NCBI RefSeq assembly: GCF_900110215.1
Contig: NZ_FOCX01000002.1
Location: 186,001 to 250,000 of the forward strand
Origin: Halorientalis persicus
Lineage (GTDB): Archaea; Halobacteriota; Halobacteria; Halobacteriales; Haloarculaceae
DNA length: 64,000 nt
Direction: 5' to 3'
Part shown: in pieces, positions 16,995 through 25,728 of the stretch
How positions within the stretch are numbered: position 1 is the first letter of the stretch
How the letters are laid out: every line of letters starts with the position of its first letter
Program-made: the position numbers and the translations under genes
Notes under the pieces: generated by a model
Seen by the model: only the letters and a program-made list of their open reading frames with translations
Databases searched by the model: none
Told to the model about the DNA's origin: nothing

Positions 16995-17270
16995 CTACGG
17001 CCCGCTGGCTCTTTCCGAGGCCTCACTCTGTTCGGCCTCGCCTGTCACATCACCCGTCCGATCCGTCGCGAACCCGGTCCGGAAGGCGATGTAGGCGAGG
17101 ACGCAGATGAACAGGATCGGCGGCAGGATCATGAAGCCCCAGAGCCCGTCGAGCCCCCACTGGAGGAGGAGGATCACGTCCGCAATCCCGAGCGCGAAAA
17201 AGGGCAGGATCCAGAGCGCCGCCTGCTTGCGGCTGACCCCGCCCTCGTCGCCGGACAGCAATTCGTCCAT
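16995..17270 (-). CDS. Small two-span membrane protein, function unknown
   Basis: A 91-residue protein with two hydrophobic segments (about residues 18-37 and 44-64), joined by a short loop and followed by a hydrophilic, acidic C-terminus. The span composition and clean ATG at 17270 support a real gene. I do not recognise a family. It ends next to the 73-bp tandem repeat and is divergent from the P-type ATPase gene 160 bases away. Confidence 0.7.
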   Translation of the reverse strand: MDELLSGDEGGVSRKQAALWILPFFALGIADVILLLQWGLDGLWGFMILPPILFICVLAYIAFRTGFATDRTGDVTGEAEQSEASERASGP

Positions 17271-17356
17271 ACCTCACGTTCGGCTTTCGAGGTGAAAAGC
17301 ACCGCGTTGTCCACCCCGCCCGACCCACCCAGAGTTGTTAACAGATTCGCGCTCAG

Positions 17357-17407
17357 TTATTAATGAAAGGCAGTACGGGGCGGGGTAGTAACAGCGCGAT
17401 TAATAAG
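17357..17407. promoter_or_regulatory. P-ATPase promoter with inverted-repeat halves
   Basis: TTATTAAT (17357-17364) and its reverse complement ATTAATAA (17399-17406) flank a GC-rich centre. The right half also serves as a TATA box about 25-30 bases before the ATG at 17431. The arrangement could be an operator for a metal sensor. Confidence 0.5.
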
Positions 17408-17430
17408 ACCTGAACGGCTACGGTCACGTA

Positions 17431-19740
17431 ATGACCGACGGTACCGTGGACGGCGATGGGGACGCGGGCGAGGCGGTCCAGCTCCGGCTTGAGGTGCCGG
17501 AGATGGACTGTCCGTCGTGTGCCGGGAAAGTCGAGAACGCGCTCGACGGCGTCGACGGCGTGACCGGGTCGGAGTTCAGTCCGGCGACGGGCGTGGTCAC
17601 GCTGACGGCGACCTCGGCGGCGGCCCGCGAGGCGGCCGTCGAGGCGGTCGAGGCGGCCGGCTACGAGGTGACCGACGCGTCCGAGGGCGGGACGGAGCGG
17701 TCGGGACCGGCCGCGACGGAACCGGTCTGGAAGACGACGCGAGCGAAAAAGACCGCCGTCGGTGCCGTGCTGTTGCTGGTCGGGCTCGCGGTCCGATTCC
17801 TGCCGCTGGGGCTGGACGTGGCGGTCGCCCGGCCGTTCGGCCACCCGCTGTTCGCTGCCGACGTGGTGCTGCTGGTGGCCGTCGTCGCGAGCGGCGAGGT
17901 GATCGTCCGGAACGGTTACTACTCGGCGCGGAACCTGAGCCTCGACATCGACTTCCTGATGACCGTCGCAATCCTCGGCGCGACGGCGGTGTCGCTGTTC
18001 ACGCCCGAGCGGTTGCTGATCGAAGCGGCGTCGCTCGCAGTCCTGTTCAACGTCGCCGAGTTGCTGGAACGGCACGCCGTCGACCGGGCGCGGAACTCCC
18101 TGACCGAACTGCTCGAACTCGCGCCCGAGCGGGCGCTGGTCCGTCGGGACGGGGAACTGACCGAGGTCCCTGCCGGCGAGGTCGCAGTGGGCGAGACGAT
18201 CGTCGTCGAACCCGGCGAGAAGGTCCCGCTGGACGGCGAGGTGATCGAGGGCGAGAGCGCGGTCAACGAGGCTCCGATCACGGGCGAGAGCGTCCCCGTC
18301 GACAAGACCGTCGGCGACGAAGTGTACGCCGGGTCGATCAACGAGAGCGGCTACCTCGAATTCGAGGTGACCGCCGGAGCCGACGACACCACGCTCTCGC
18401 GGGTGATCGACCTCGTGGAGGGCGCACAGGAGCGCAAGACCGACCGCGAACAGTTCGTCGACCGCTTCGCGAGTTACTACACGCCGATCGTCGTCGCGGC
18501 AGCCATCGTCACCGCGACGGTCCCGCCGCTGGTCCTCGGGTGGCCCGGGATCGAGTGGCTCGTCAACGGGATCACGTTCCTCGTGATCGCCTGTCCCTGC
18601 GCCTTCGTCATCTCGACGCCGGTCACGGTGGTCTCTGGCGTGACTAGCGCGGCACGCAACGGCGTCCTCGTGAAGGGCGGCGACCACCTCGAAGCGATGG
18701 GCGAGGTCGACGCCGTCGCCCTCGACAAGACGGGGACACTGACGACCGGCGATCTGGGCGTGACCGACGTGGTGCCGCTCAACGGCAACGACGAGGAAGA
18801 CGTGCTCCGCTGTGCCCGCGGGCTGGAGGCCCGGAGCGAACACCCCATCGCGACGGCAATCGTCGGCCACGCCAGCGCCGAGGGCGTCGAGAACGGCGAC
18901 CGCGGGGTCGAGGGCTTCGAGAGCCTGACCGGGCAGGGCGTCCGCGCCGACCTCGGCGGTGCGACCCACTACGCCGGCAAGCCCGCCCTGTTCGAGGACC
19001 TGGGCTTCGATCTCGGCCACGTCCACTTCACGACCGACGCGGGCGAGTTACCCGCCGACGCCCGCGACCAGTGTGAGCGCGCGGGCTGTCTCGACCTCGT
19101 CGAGGACACCATCCCGCGGCTCCAGAGCGAGGGCAAGACCGTGATCCTCGTCGGCACCGAAGAGGAAGTCGAGGGGCTGATCGCCGTCTCCGACACGATC
19201 CGGCCGAACGCGGCCCGCACCGTCGCGGCGCTGCGCGAGCAGGGACTGACGACGGTGATGCTCACCGGCGACAACGAGGGGACCGCCCGCGCCGTCGCCG
19301 AGGAAGTCGGCGTCGACGAGTTCCGGGCCGGTCTCCTCCCCGAGGAGAAAGTCGAGGCCATCGAGTCCCTGCAGGACGAATACGGCGAGGTCGCGATGGT
19401 CGGGGACGGCATCAACGACGCGCCCGCCCTCGCCACGGCCGACGTGGGCGTCGCAATGGGCGCGGCCGGGTCGGACACGGCCATCGAGACCGCCGACGTG
19501 GCCCTGCTGGGCGACGACCTCTCCCGACTTCCCTACCTCACGAAACTCGCCAGCCGGGCCAACGGCGTTATCCGGCAGAACATCTGGGGCTCGCTGGGCG
19601 TCAAGGCCGTCCTCGCGCTCGGAATCCCCTTCGGCGTCGTCGGCGTCATCCACGCCGTCCTGATCGGCGACGTGGGGATGACCAGCGCCATCACCGGCAA
19701 CGCGATGCGGCTGGCGCGGCTGAAGCCCGAGGACCTCTAA
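17431..19740 (+). CDS. Heavy-metal P1B-type ATPase, probably Zn2+/Cd2+/Pb2+ exporter
   Basis: A 769-residue metal-efflux ATPase. The N-terminal metal-binding domain has MDCPSC (residues 25-30). About eight membrane spans are present. TGES is at 284-287, the CPC metal site at 388-390, the phosphorylated DKTGT at 432-436, and GDGIND at 658-663. A Lys in the seventh span (about 725) and the Asp of GDVGMT in the eighth (about 747) are the hallmarks of the P1B-2 group (ZntA/CadA), not the copper group. It stands alone, with a promoter carrying inverted-repeat halves that could bind a metal sensor. Confidence 0.93.
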   Translation: MTDGTVDGDGDAGEAVQLRLEVPEMDCPSCAGKVENALDGVDGVTGSEFSPATGVVTLTATSAAAREAAVEAVEAAGYEVTDASEGGTERSGPAATEPVWKTTRAKKTAVGAVLLLVGLAVRFLPLGLDVAVARPFGHPLFAADVVLLVAVVASGEVIVRNGYYSARNLSLDIDFLMTVAILGATAVSLFTPERLLIEAASLAVLFNVAELLERHAVDRARNSLTELLELAPERALVRRDGELTEVPAGEVAVGETIVVEPGEKVPLDGEVIEGESAVNEAPITGESVPVDKTVGDEVYAGSINESGYLEFEVTAGADDTTLSRVIDLVEGAQERKTDREQFVDRFASYYTPIVVAAAIVTATVPPLVLGWPGIEWLVNGITFLVIACPCAFVISTPVTVVSGVTSAARNGVLVKGGDHLEAMGEVDAVALDKTGTLTTGDLGVTDVVPLNGNDEEDVLRCARGLEARSEHPIATAIVGHASAEGVENGDRGVEGFESLTGQGVRADLGGATHYAGKPALFEDLGFDLGHVHFTTDAGELPADARDQCERAGCLDLVEDTIPRLQSEGKTVILVGTEEEVEGLIAVSDTIRPNAARTVAALREQGLTTVMLTGDNEGTARAVAEEVGVDEFRAGLLPEEKVEAIESLQDEYGEVAMVGDGINDAPALATADVGVAMGAAGSDTAIETADVALLGDDLSRLPYLTKLASRANGVIRQNIWGSLGVKAVLALGIPFGVVGVIHAVLIGDVGMTSAITGNAMRLARLKPEDL

Positions 19741-19741
19741 C

Positions 19742-20530
19742 TTACTCCCCCTCGAATTCGGGCTCCCGGTCCTCCAGCATCGCCGCGAACCCCTCGCGGT
19801 GGTCGTGGCTGTCCCAGACCTCCCGCGAGCGCTCGTACTCCATGTCCAGCCCCTCCTCCAGGGACACGTCGAAGGCGCTGTTCAGACACCCCTTGGCGCG
19901 GGTCATCCCCATCGGGGCCCGCGTCGCGAGTTCGTCGGCGTACGCGCGGGTCGCCTCGTCGACGGTCCCCGGTTCGACGACCTCGTTGACCAGGCCGATC
20001 CGCTCGGCCTCGTCGGGGTCGATCGTATCCGATTTCAGCACCAGTTCTTTGGCCTTCGCCAGCCCGATCAGCCGGGGGAGGCGCTGGGTGCCCCCGCCGA
20101 ACGGGAAGATGCCGAGTTTCGTCTCCTTGAGGCCGTAGGCGGCGTCGGCACCGATGATCCGGAAGTCGAAGGGCAGGGTCAGCTCGAAGGCCCCGGCGAT
20201 GGCGGCCTTCTCGATGCCGACGACGGTGGGCACCGACAGTGCCTCGATCCCGTCGAAGACGCCCCGGAGGCCGTCGTAGATTTCCTGATGGCCGTCCATG
20301 TCGGCCTCGGCCATCAGTTCCAGATCCATCCCGGCCGAGAAGACGGGACCGTTGCCCAGCAGTGTCAGCACGCGCACGTCCTCGCGGTCGTCGACGGTCT
20401 CGATTGCCGCCCGGAGGTCGTCGACGACCGTCAGGTCCATCGCGTTGCGTTTCTCGGGGCGATCCAGCAACACGTCAGCGCGGTGGTCCTCGAACGAGAC
20501 GGCGACGGTTCCCGATCCGATCGGTTGCAT
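19742..20530 (-). CDS. Enoyl-CoA hydratase/isomerase family protein
   Basis: A 262-residue crotonase-fold enzyme acting on acyl-CoA thioesters. It shows RPEKRNAMDL at the N-terminus, an oxyanion-hole motif FSAGMDLELM, and EKAAIAGAFELTLPFDFRI. The second catalytic position reads ETKLGIFPFGGGTQRLPRLIG. In the second oxyanion motif the usual GGG/AGA pattern is IAGA. The precise reaction (hydratase, isomerase or other) is open. ATG 20530 gives the normal start. It is convergent with the P-ATPase gene, with one base between the stops. Confidence 0.88.
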   Translation of the reverse strand: MQPIGSGTVAVSFEDHRADVLLDRPEKRNAMDLTVVDDLRAAIETVDDREDVRVLTLLGNGPVFSAGMDLELMAEADMDGHQEIYDGLRGVFDGIEALSVPTVVGIEKAAIAGAFELTLPFDFRIIGADAAYGLKETKLGIFPFGGGTQRLPRLIGLAKAKELVLKSDTIDPDEAERIGLVNEVVEPGTVDEATRAYADELATRAPMGMTRAKGCLNSAFDVSLEEGLDMEYERSREVWDSHDHREGFAAMLEDREPEFEGE

Positions 20531-20607
20531 GGGGTCACCCACTGCAGAGGGAAACAAAAAGACTCGGTCGCGCCACCCGCGCGGGACGGTGGGGAGTACT
20601 CGGCCGA

Positions 20608-20730
20608 TCAGATCGCGAACGAGTGGCTCCGGCAGTTGGGGCAGGTCGGGCGGGCCTCGCCGGTGGTCGAGAGGTCCTGAATCCGTGATTCAGCGCCACA
20701 GGACCGGCAGATGAGTTCGTGATGTCCCAT
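20608..20730 (-). CDS. Tiny zinc-ribbon protein (40 residues)
   Basis: An open frame of 41 codons with two paired cysteine knuckles, CRSCG and CPNC, separated by about 19 residues. This is the pattern of haloarchaeal small zinc-finger proteins. It starts at ATG 20730 and ends TGA at 20608. A TATA-like CTTTAGAA lies about 25-30 bases upstream on the minus strand. The protein probably binds one zinc ion and mediates protein or nucleic-acid contacts. The partner is unknown. Confidence 0.8.
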   Translation of the reverse strand: MGHHELICRSCGAESRIQDLSTTGEARPTCPNCRSHSFAI

Positions 20731-20814
20731 ATATCAGCGTTCGTGGAGTGATTCTAAAGACGTCCCGACCGTTCTCGGTTCGTGAGGACAGTGGGTTGGA
20801 ATAACCTCACGGTC

Positions 20815-21693
20815 TCACTTCTCGAGCAGGATCGTCGCGTCGCCGGTGAGGGCGGGGTCGCCATCGTCGTCCCGGAGGACCGTCTCGAACCGCCAGCGGT
20901 CGGCCGCGAGGCGCTCGGTCGCGGTGACCTCGGCGGCGACCGTCTCGTTGATTCCGACCGGACCACGGAAACTGAGGTTCTGGGAGAGGTAGATCACGGT
21001 GCCAGGAAGCCGGGCCAGGGCTGCGCTGATCACCCCCGCCGTGAGGGCACCGTGGACGATCCGGCCGCCGAACCGCGTCTCGGCGGCGAATGCCTCGTCG
21101 AGGTGGAGCCGGTTGGTGTCGCCGCTCGCCTCGGCGAAGGCCGCGACATCGGCCGCCGAGAGTCGCTTCTCGAATCGGAAGGTCTCACCCTCTTCGATCG
21201 ACTCGGGGCGGTCCCCGTCGTCGGTGAACGCCCAGTCGACCCGATCGTAGGCCGTGTCGTTGGTTCCAGGACGGTCCGCGGCCAGCACGCCGCCATCCGT
21301 GCCGATCCGGGGACCGACCTGTGGGATGTAGGTGGCCAGATCCGTCGTCGTCACGACACCGACGAGTTCGCCGTCCTCGAGCACCGCGAGTCGTTTCCGA
21401 CCGGTATCACGGAACACCGCGACGGCCCGCTGGACCGGGGCCGCCGGAGCGACGGTCGGTGGCTCGCCAGCCGTGACTTCACCGACCGGTGTCGCCTCGA
21501 GGTCGATCTCTTCGATCACCAGATCGACGATATCGGTCAACTCGACGATGCCGACGGGTTCGCCGTCTGCCACGACGATCGCGGAGCCGATCGTCTCCTT
21601 CCGGAGTCGCCGGGCGACTCGTTCGACCGGGCGGTCGGCGGGAACGGTCACCGCGGGCGAACTCATCACCTCGCGGACGGTAATCGGTATCAC
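20815..21693 (-). CDS. CBS-domain pair fused to a MaoC-like hotdog hydratase domain
   Basis: A 292-residue fusion. Residues 5-120 hold two CBS motifs (one starting VREVMSSPAVTV, then a second containing VVTTTDLA), which usually sense adenine nucleotides. Residues 155-290 form a MaoC/R-specific enoyl-CoA hydratase hotdog domain with the hydratase-2 motif GDTNRLHLDEAFA followed by IVHGAL, so the catalytic Asp and His appear present. The start is uncertain. GTG 21693 gives a compact CBS start, but GTG 21705 and an ORF from 21774 are possible. The fusion suggests energy-dependent control of an acyl-CoA step. Confidence 0.82.
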   Translation of the reverse strand: MIPITVREVMSSPAVTVPADRPVERVARRLRKETIGSAIVVADGEPVGIVELTDIVDLVIEEIDLEATPVGEVTAGEPPTVAPAAPVQRAVAVFRDTGRKRLAVLEDGELVGVVTTTDLATYIPQVGPRIGTDGGVLAADRPGTNDTAYDRVDWAFTDDGDRPESIEEGETFRFEKRLSAADVAAFAEASGDTNRLHLDEAFAAETRFGGRIVHGALTAGVISAALARLPGTVIYLSQNLSFRGPVGINETVAAEVTATERLAADRWRFETVLRDDDGDPALTGDATILLEK

Positions 21694-21862
21694 GGTAGTG
21701 GCCACCTGGACCAGCGGGTGCCTGAGCGTTGCTATGAACGGCCCGTTGGCCCAGTGTGGTAGCTGTTGACACAACTAGCCCTCTATATCGACGGCCGACC
21801 CGGCCGCCGCCACGCCGTCGGGGCCGGGATATCTTTTCATACCCGCCGGTCGTACTGTGAGT

Positions 21863-22300
21863 ATGAACGAGGCCACCGTCGAGGGCGTCGGTGTCGGCGT
21901 CGGCGACGAAGGCTCGGGCGCGCCCGTCGTCGTCCTCCGTGCGCGGGACGAACTCCTGCCGATTTTCGTCAGTAGCGACCAGGCCCAGTCGATGCAACTG
22001 GCCATCGAGGGCGAACCGTTCGACCGACCGCTCACACACGACCTGTTCGTCGAGATGGTCGCCGAGTTCGGCGGCGCTATCGACAAGGTTCGCATCGACG
22101 ACCTCGCGGACGGCACCTTCTACGCCAAGGTCGACGCCGAGCAGTACCACGGCGGCGAGCGCAAGGAACTGGTCTTCGACGCCCGCCCCAGCGACGGCAT
22201 CGCGCTGGGCCTTCGGGTCGACTGTCCGATCCTGGTCTCGGACGAGGTGCTGGACGCCGCCGGCCGCCCGCCCGAGGAGTTCGACGTCGAGGGCACCTGA
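21863..22300 (+). CDS. Bifunctional nuclease family protein (DUF151)
   Basis: A 145-residue protein of the BFN/DUF151 family, whose characterised members have DNase and RNase activity. The conserved core includes LPIFVSSDQAQSM, then LTHDLFVEM, and the signature DARPSDGIALGLR, all in the expected order. ATG 21863 was chosen over an in-frame ATG two codons upstream. The cellular role in archaea is unknown. Confidence 0.88.
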   Translation: MNEATVEGVGVGVGDEGSGAPVVVLRARDELLPIFVSSDQAQSMQLAIEGEPFDRPLTHDLFVEMVAEFGGAIDKVRIDDLADGTFYAKVDAEQYHGGERKELVFDARPSDGIALGLRVDCPILVSDEVLDAAGRPPEEFDVEGT

Positions 22301-22325
22301 TCGGTCCTCCCAGCGACTGAGAGAC

Positions 22326-22341
22326 GACGGCCGTCTTTTTT
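22326..22341 (+). terminator. Hairpin plus T-run after the BFN gene
   Basis: A perfect palindrome GACGGCCGTC (22326-22335) is followed at once by six T residues (22336-22341), 25 bases after the BFN stop. It fits a terminator. The T-run is also 31-36 bases before the UspA ATG and could act as that gene's TATA region. Confidence 0.5.
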
Positions 22342-22371
22342 ACCGCGCGACGAGAACGTCGAAACGAACCC

Positions 22372-22863
22372 ATGGTAGATCGCGACTACGACACGATTTT
22401 GGTGCCGACAGACGGGAGCGAGGGCGCGCTGGCGGCGGCCGAACACGCCGTCGGACTGGCCGAGCGCTACGACGCGACGATTCACGCCCTCGCAGTGGTC
22501 GACGTGGACGACGTGGCGCTAACCACACCGACCGACACCGATCTGGGCGATCTGAAGTCGACGCTACGGACACAGGCACAGGCCGACATCGACGAGATCG
22601 TGAGCCTGGCCGGTGCCGAAGGCCAGTCGACCGAGGAAGCGATCGTCCCCGACACCGAGGAGGCGATCCTCGTCGGCGTTCCCCATCGGGCTATCGTCGA
22701 CTACGTCGAGGACGAGGGGATCGATCTGGTCGTGATGGGGACCCACGGTCGGCAGGGTCTCCAGCGCGTCCTGCTCGGGAGCGTCGCCGAGCGCGTCGTC
22801 CGGACCTCGCCGGCCCCAGTCATGACGATCCGGCCCACTGACGAGGACGCAGACGAGGCGTGA
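22372..22863 (+). CDS. Universal stress protein (UspA family)
   Basis: A 163-residue single UspA domain. The N-terminus (YDTILVPTDGSEGALAAAEHA) and the ATP-binding C-terminal loop GTHGRQGLQRVLLGSVAERVV are both present, so it should be a nucleotide-binding type. The particular stress cannot be inferred. It is convergent with the coaD gene, whose stop codon abuts its own. Confidence 0.92.
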   Translation: MVDRDYDTILVPTDGSEGALAAAEHAVGLAERYDATIHALAVVDVDDVALTTPTDTDLGDLKSTLRTQAQADIDEIVSLAGAEGQSTEEAIVPDTEEAILVGVPHRAIVDYVEDEGIDLVVMGTHGRQGLQRVLLGSVAERVVRTSPAPVMTIRPTDEDADEA

Positions 22864-23334
22864 TCAGTTCCGGACGCGGCCGTGTTCGTCGATCTCGCCG
22901 CGGACGATCCGCGTCGAGGAGATGCGTTCACCGTCCTCGGCGAGGACGTAGGGCGCGACGATTCCCTCGATGGGGTCGAACCCGTTCTCGCGCCGCAGGT
23001 CGTTGATCGCCGCCAGTTCCGGGGCCGTCTCCGGTGAGACGACCAGCGCGTCGATGTCCGGTTCGTCGCTGACGATCCCGTGCTCGTCGGTCAGCCGTCT
23101 GATCTCCACCTCGCGGCCCCATTCGTCGAGATCCCCGAAGGCGGTCTCCAGCGCGGCCCGACGCCGATCGAACGGCGGCACGTCGCGTGTCCGCGACGCC
23201 CGCGCGAACGCGTCGCTCGTCAGGCCGACGATCAACCCCTCGTCCCCGTACTTCAGCGCCGTCTCCAGGAGGTTGCGGTGGCCGTCGTGGAGCGGCCCGA
23301 ACGTCCCGGCGACGGCGACACGAGTTCCGGTCAC
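22864..23334 (-). CDS. coaD: Phosphopantetheine adenylyltransferase (archaeal CoaD)
   Basis: Makes dephospho-CoA from 4'-phosphopantetheine and ATP. The 156-residue protein has GTFGPLHDGH near the N-terminus (HxGH-type motif 16-19) and the second ATP motif ISSTRIVRGEI near residue 138. The spacing fits the archaeal/eukaryotic PPAT group rather than bacterial CoaD. A second CoA-pathway gene, the phosphopantoate ligase, lies at the far end of the window. Confidence 0.93.
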   Translation of the reverse strand: MTGTRVAVAGTFGPLHDGHRNLLETALKYGDEGLIVGLTSDAFARASRTRDVPPFDRRRAALETAFGDLDEWGREVEIRRLTDEHGIVSDEPDIDALVVSPETAPELAAINDLRRENGFDPIEGIVAPYVLAEDGERISSTRIVRGEIDEHGRVRN

Positions 23335-23397
23335 AGTCGGACTTGGCGCGCCAGGTACTTCAACGGCGACGACCGCGAGTCGATTCGCCGGGCGCGA

Positions 23398-23541
23398 CTA
23401 CAGCCCGACGAGGTCGTCCAGTTCCACCTCGTCGAGGCGGCCACCGCAGACCGCACACTCCTCGACGTGGTCGGGTGCCGATCCACCTTCCATGTGCAGG
23501 TTGCCGCAGTCGGTACACACCTCGAACTCTGCCTGAAGCAT
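23398..23541 (-). CDS. Small zinc-ribbon protein (47 residues)
   Basis: A short protein with two CxxC knuckles, CTDCG near residue 9 and CAVCGG near residue 32. An acidic segment between them and an acidic tail are typical of haloarchaeal small zinc-ribbon proteins. ATG 23541 was chosen. The frame runs further upstream to 23736, but that part is Ser/Arg-rich shadow of the opposite strand. It probably binds one zinc ion. Function unknown. Confidence 0.78.
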   Translation of the reverse strand: MLQAEFEVCTDCGNLHMEGGSAPDHVEECAVCGGRLDEVELDDLVGL

Positions 23542-23647
23542 ACGGGAGCGGATCCCGTCGCCTGTCGGATGTGTTTTGTGGTGATGTGTCGGAACAAAAA
23601 TAGGAGTGGCGTCGGCCTTATCCGTCGCCGAACCGAACCCCTCGGGT

Positions 23648-24115
23648 ATGAGCGGGGATTTGGCGGCACGGCTCGACGAGACGTTCGACGGGGACCCGCC
23701 GGACGACGTCGACGAGGCGGCGCTCGACCGGCTCAAAGCCGTGGCCTACGTCATGGACGAGAGCATCCGGGTCCCGGGCACGGAGGTCCGGGTCGGCCTC
23801 GATCCGCTGGTGAGTGCGGTCCCGGTCGTCGGTGACGTGATCAGCGGCGGGCTCTCGCTGTACATCGTCGTCGAATCGGCGTATCTCGGCGTCTCGTACG
23901 CCACGCTCGCGCGAATGCTCGTCAACATCGCCATCGACGTGGGCGGCGGGGCCATCCCGTTCGTCGGGACCGTCTTCGACGCGCTCTGGAAAACCAACGT
24001 GCGCAACGTCGAACTCCTGCTCGACGAACTGAGCGGCGAATCACAGCCGGGCCCGGTCACGGACCCGGACGAACCCGAGCCGGTGCTGATCGAGGTCGAC
24101 GAACCCGCCGACTGA
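23648..24115 (+). CDS. DUF4112 domain membrane protein
   Basis: A 155-residue protein. A helical N-terminus leads to the DUF4112 core: GLDPLVSAVPVVGD, followed by hydrophobic spans (about 63-85 and 95-115) and VGGGAIPFVGTVFDALWK. The C-terminus is acidic and proline-rich. Family function is unknown. The tight double Pro-x-x-Gly-Asp/Thr turns suggest re-entrant membrane segments. ATG 23648 gives the best start. Confidence 0.88.
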   Translation: MSGDLAARLDETFDGDPPDDVDEAALDRLKAVAYVMDESIRVPGTEVRVGLDPLVSAVPVVGDVISGGLSLYIVVESAYLGVSYATLARMLVNIAIDVGGGAIPFVGTVFDALWKTNVRNVELLLDELSGESQPGPVTDPDEPEPVLIEVDEPAD

Positions 24116-24161
24116 GGACCGTTCTCCCGACACTTATAGTCTCGCGCCGACAGGCTGAGGC

Positions 24162-25643
24162 ATGAAGCTGCAGGCCCGGGAGATCGATATCGGGACCCGG
24201 ACACCGACGGTGATCCTCAACGGTGCCGACGCCGCCGAACTCGGTGCCCACCCGCTCGACCGCGTCGAGATCGACCACGACGGGGGTACGGTCGTCGGGA
24301 TCGTCGAGTTGACCGAGGAACTCGTCGCCGAGGGTGAGCTGGCGGTGACGCGCCCGCTCGGCCACATCGAGGGCGAGGTCACGGTGACCATCGCGCCCAG
24401 CCCCAGTTCGGCCTCCTACGTCCGGAAGAAACTGGACGACATCGAACTCGAAGCCGGAGAGATCGAAGACATCGTCACGGACATCAAGTACGATCGGCTC
24501 ACGGACGCGGAGCTGTCGGCGTTCGTCACCAGCATCTATACGAACGGGCTCTCGCGGGCCGAGATCGTCAATCTCACCGAGAGCATGGTCGCCGCCGGCG
24601 AGACCATGCACTGGGACCAGGCGGTCGTGGCGGACAAACACTCCATCGGCGGTGTCGCGGGCAACCGAGTGACACCGATCGTCGTCCCAATCGTCGCCGC
24701 GGCGGGCGTGACCATCCCCAAAACGTCTTCGCGGGCGGTCACCTCGGCCGCCGGCACGGCGGACACCATGGAAGTGTTCTGTGACGTGGAGTTCGGTCTC
24801 GACGAGATCCGCGAGATCGTCGCCGAGACCGACGGCTGTATGGTCTGGGGCGGTGGCGTCAACCTCTCGCCGGTCGACGACAAGATCATTCGCGTCGAGA
24901 CGCCCCTCTCGCTGGACCCGCCGGGGCAGATGATCGCCTCTGTCCTCTCGAAAAAGAAAAGCGCCGGCTCGACCGAGATCGTCATCGACATCCCCTACGG
25001 CGAGGGGGCGAAGGTACCCAGCCTCGACGCCGCCCGAGAGATGGCCGAAGACTTCGACCGCGTCGCCGACGCCCTCGGGATGGCCGTCGACTGCGCGATC
25101 ACCCGGGGCAACCAGCCCGTCGGCACCGGGATCGGCTGTGGCCTCGAAGCCCGGGACGTGCTCGCGGTCCTCCAGGGCGAGGGGCCCGACGACCTCCGGT
25201 CGAAAGCCGTCACACTCGCGGACATACTCCTGTCGGCGTGTAACTGTGACGAGTCGGCCGCCGCCATCCTCGACGACAGCCGCGCGCTCGCGAAGTTCCG
25301 CGAGATCGTCGCCGCACAGAACGGGAACCCGGACGTGACGGTCGACGATCTTCCCATCGGGAGCCACACGGCGACGGTCGACGCCCGGCGCGAGGGCAGG
25401 GTCAGCCACGCCAACAACCGGCTGGTCAACGAGTGTGCGCGCCGCGCCGGCGCACCCAAGGACAAGGGTGCTGGGCTCGATATCGCCGCGAGAGTCGGCG
25501 ACGCCGTCGAGGCGGGCGAGGCGCTGTTCACGATCCACGCCGAGACCGCCGAGAAACGCGACGAGGCCGTCCGGTTCGCCCGCGAGAACCAGCCCGTCCG
25601 TGTGAACGCGCCCGACGAAGCGCTGGTCGAGCGGTACGGGTGA
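24162..25643 (+). CDS. AMP phosphorylase (archaeal DeoA-like)
   Basis: A 493-residue nucleoside-phosphorylase-family enzyme that converts AMP and phosphate to adenine and ribose 1,5-bisphosphate. An archaeal-type N-terminal domain of about 85 residues precedes the phosphorylase core, with KHSIGGVAGN as the phosphate-binding signature and SSRAVTSAAGTADTME following. The C-terminal domain ends in VRVNAPDEALVERYG. In haloarchaea the pathway feeds pentose salvage through ribose-1,5-bisphosphate isomerase. The archaeal type III RuBisCO needed for the classical AMP pathway is not in this window. Confidence 0.95.
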   Translation: MKLQAREIDIGTRTPTVILNGADAAELGAHPLDRVEIDHDGGTVVGIVELTEELVAEGELAVTRPLGHIEGEVTVTIAPSPSSASYVRKKLDDIELEAGEIEDIVTDIKYDRLTDAELSAFVTSIYTNGLSRAEIVNLTESMVAAGETMHWDQAVVADKHSIGGVAGNRVTPIVVPIVAAAGVTIPKTSSRAVTSAAGTADTMEVFCDVEFGLDEIREIVAETDGCMVWGGGVNLSPVDDKIIRVETPLSLDPPGQMIASVLSKKKSAGSTEIVIDIPYGEGAKVPSLDAAREMAEDFDRVADALGMAVDCAITRGNQPVGTGIGCGLEARDVLAVLQGEGPDDLRSKAVTLADILLSACNCDESAAAILDDSRALAKFREIVAAQNGNPDVTVDDLPIGSHTATVDARREGRVSHANNRLVNECARRAGAPKDKGAGLDIAARVGDAVEAGEALFTIHAETAEKRDEAVRFARENQPVRVNAPDEALVERYG

Positions 25644-25728
25644 CCTGTAGTCAGAAGAGCCTTCTAATTTCGCACTTCATTTGAATAGCTCCCGAATCCT
25701 TTTGGCTCAATACCACATTTTGTTCTCT

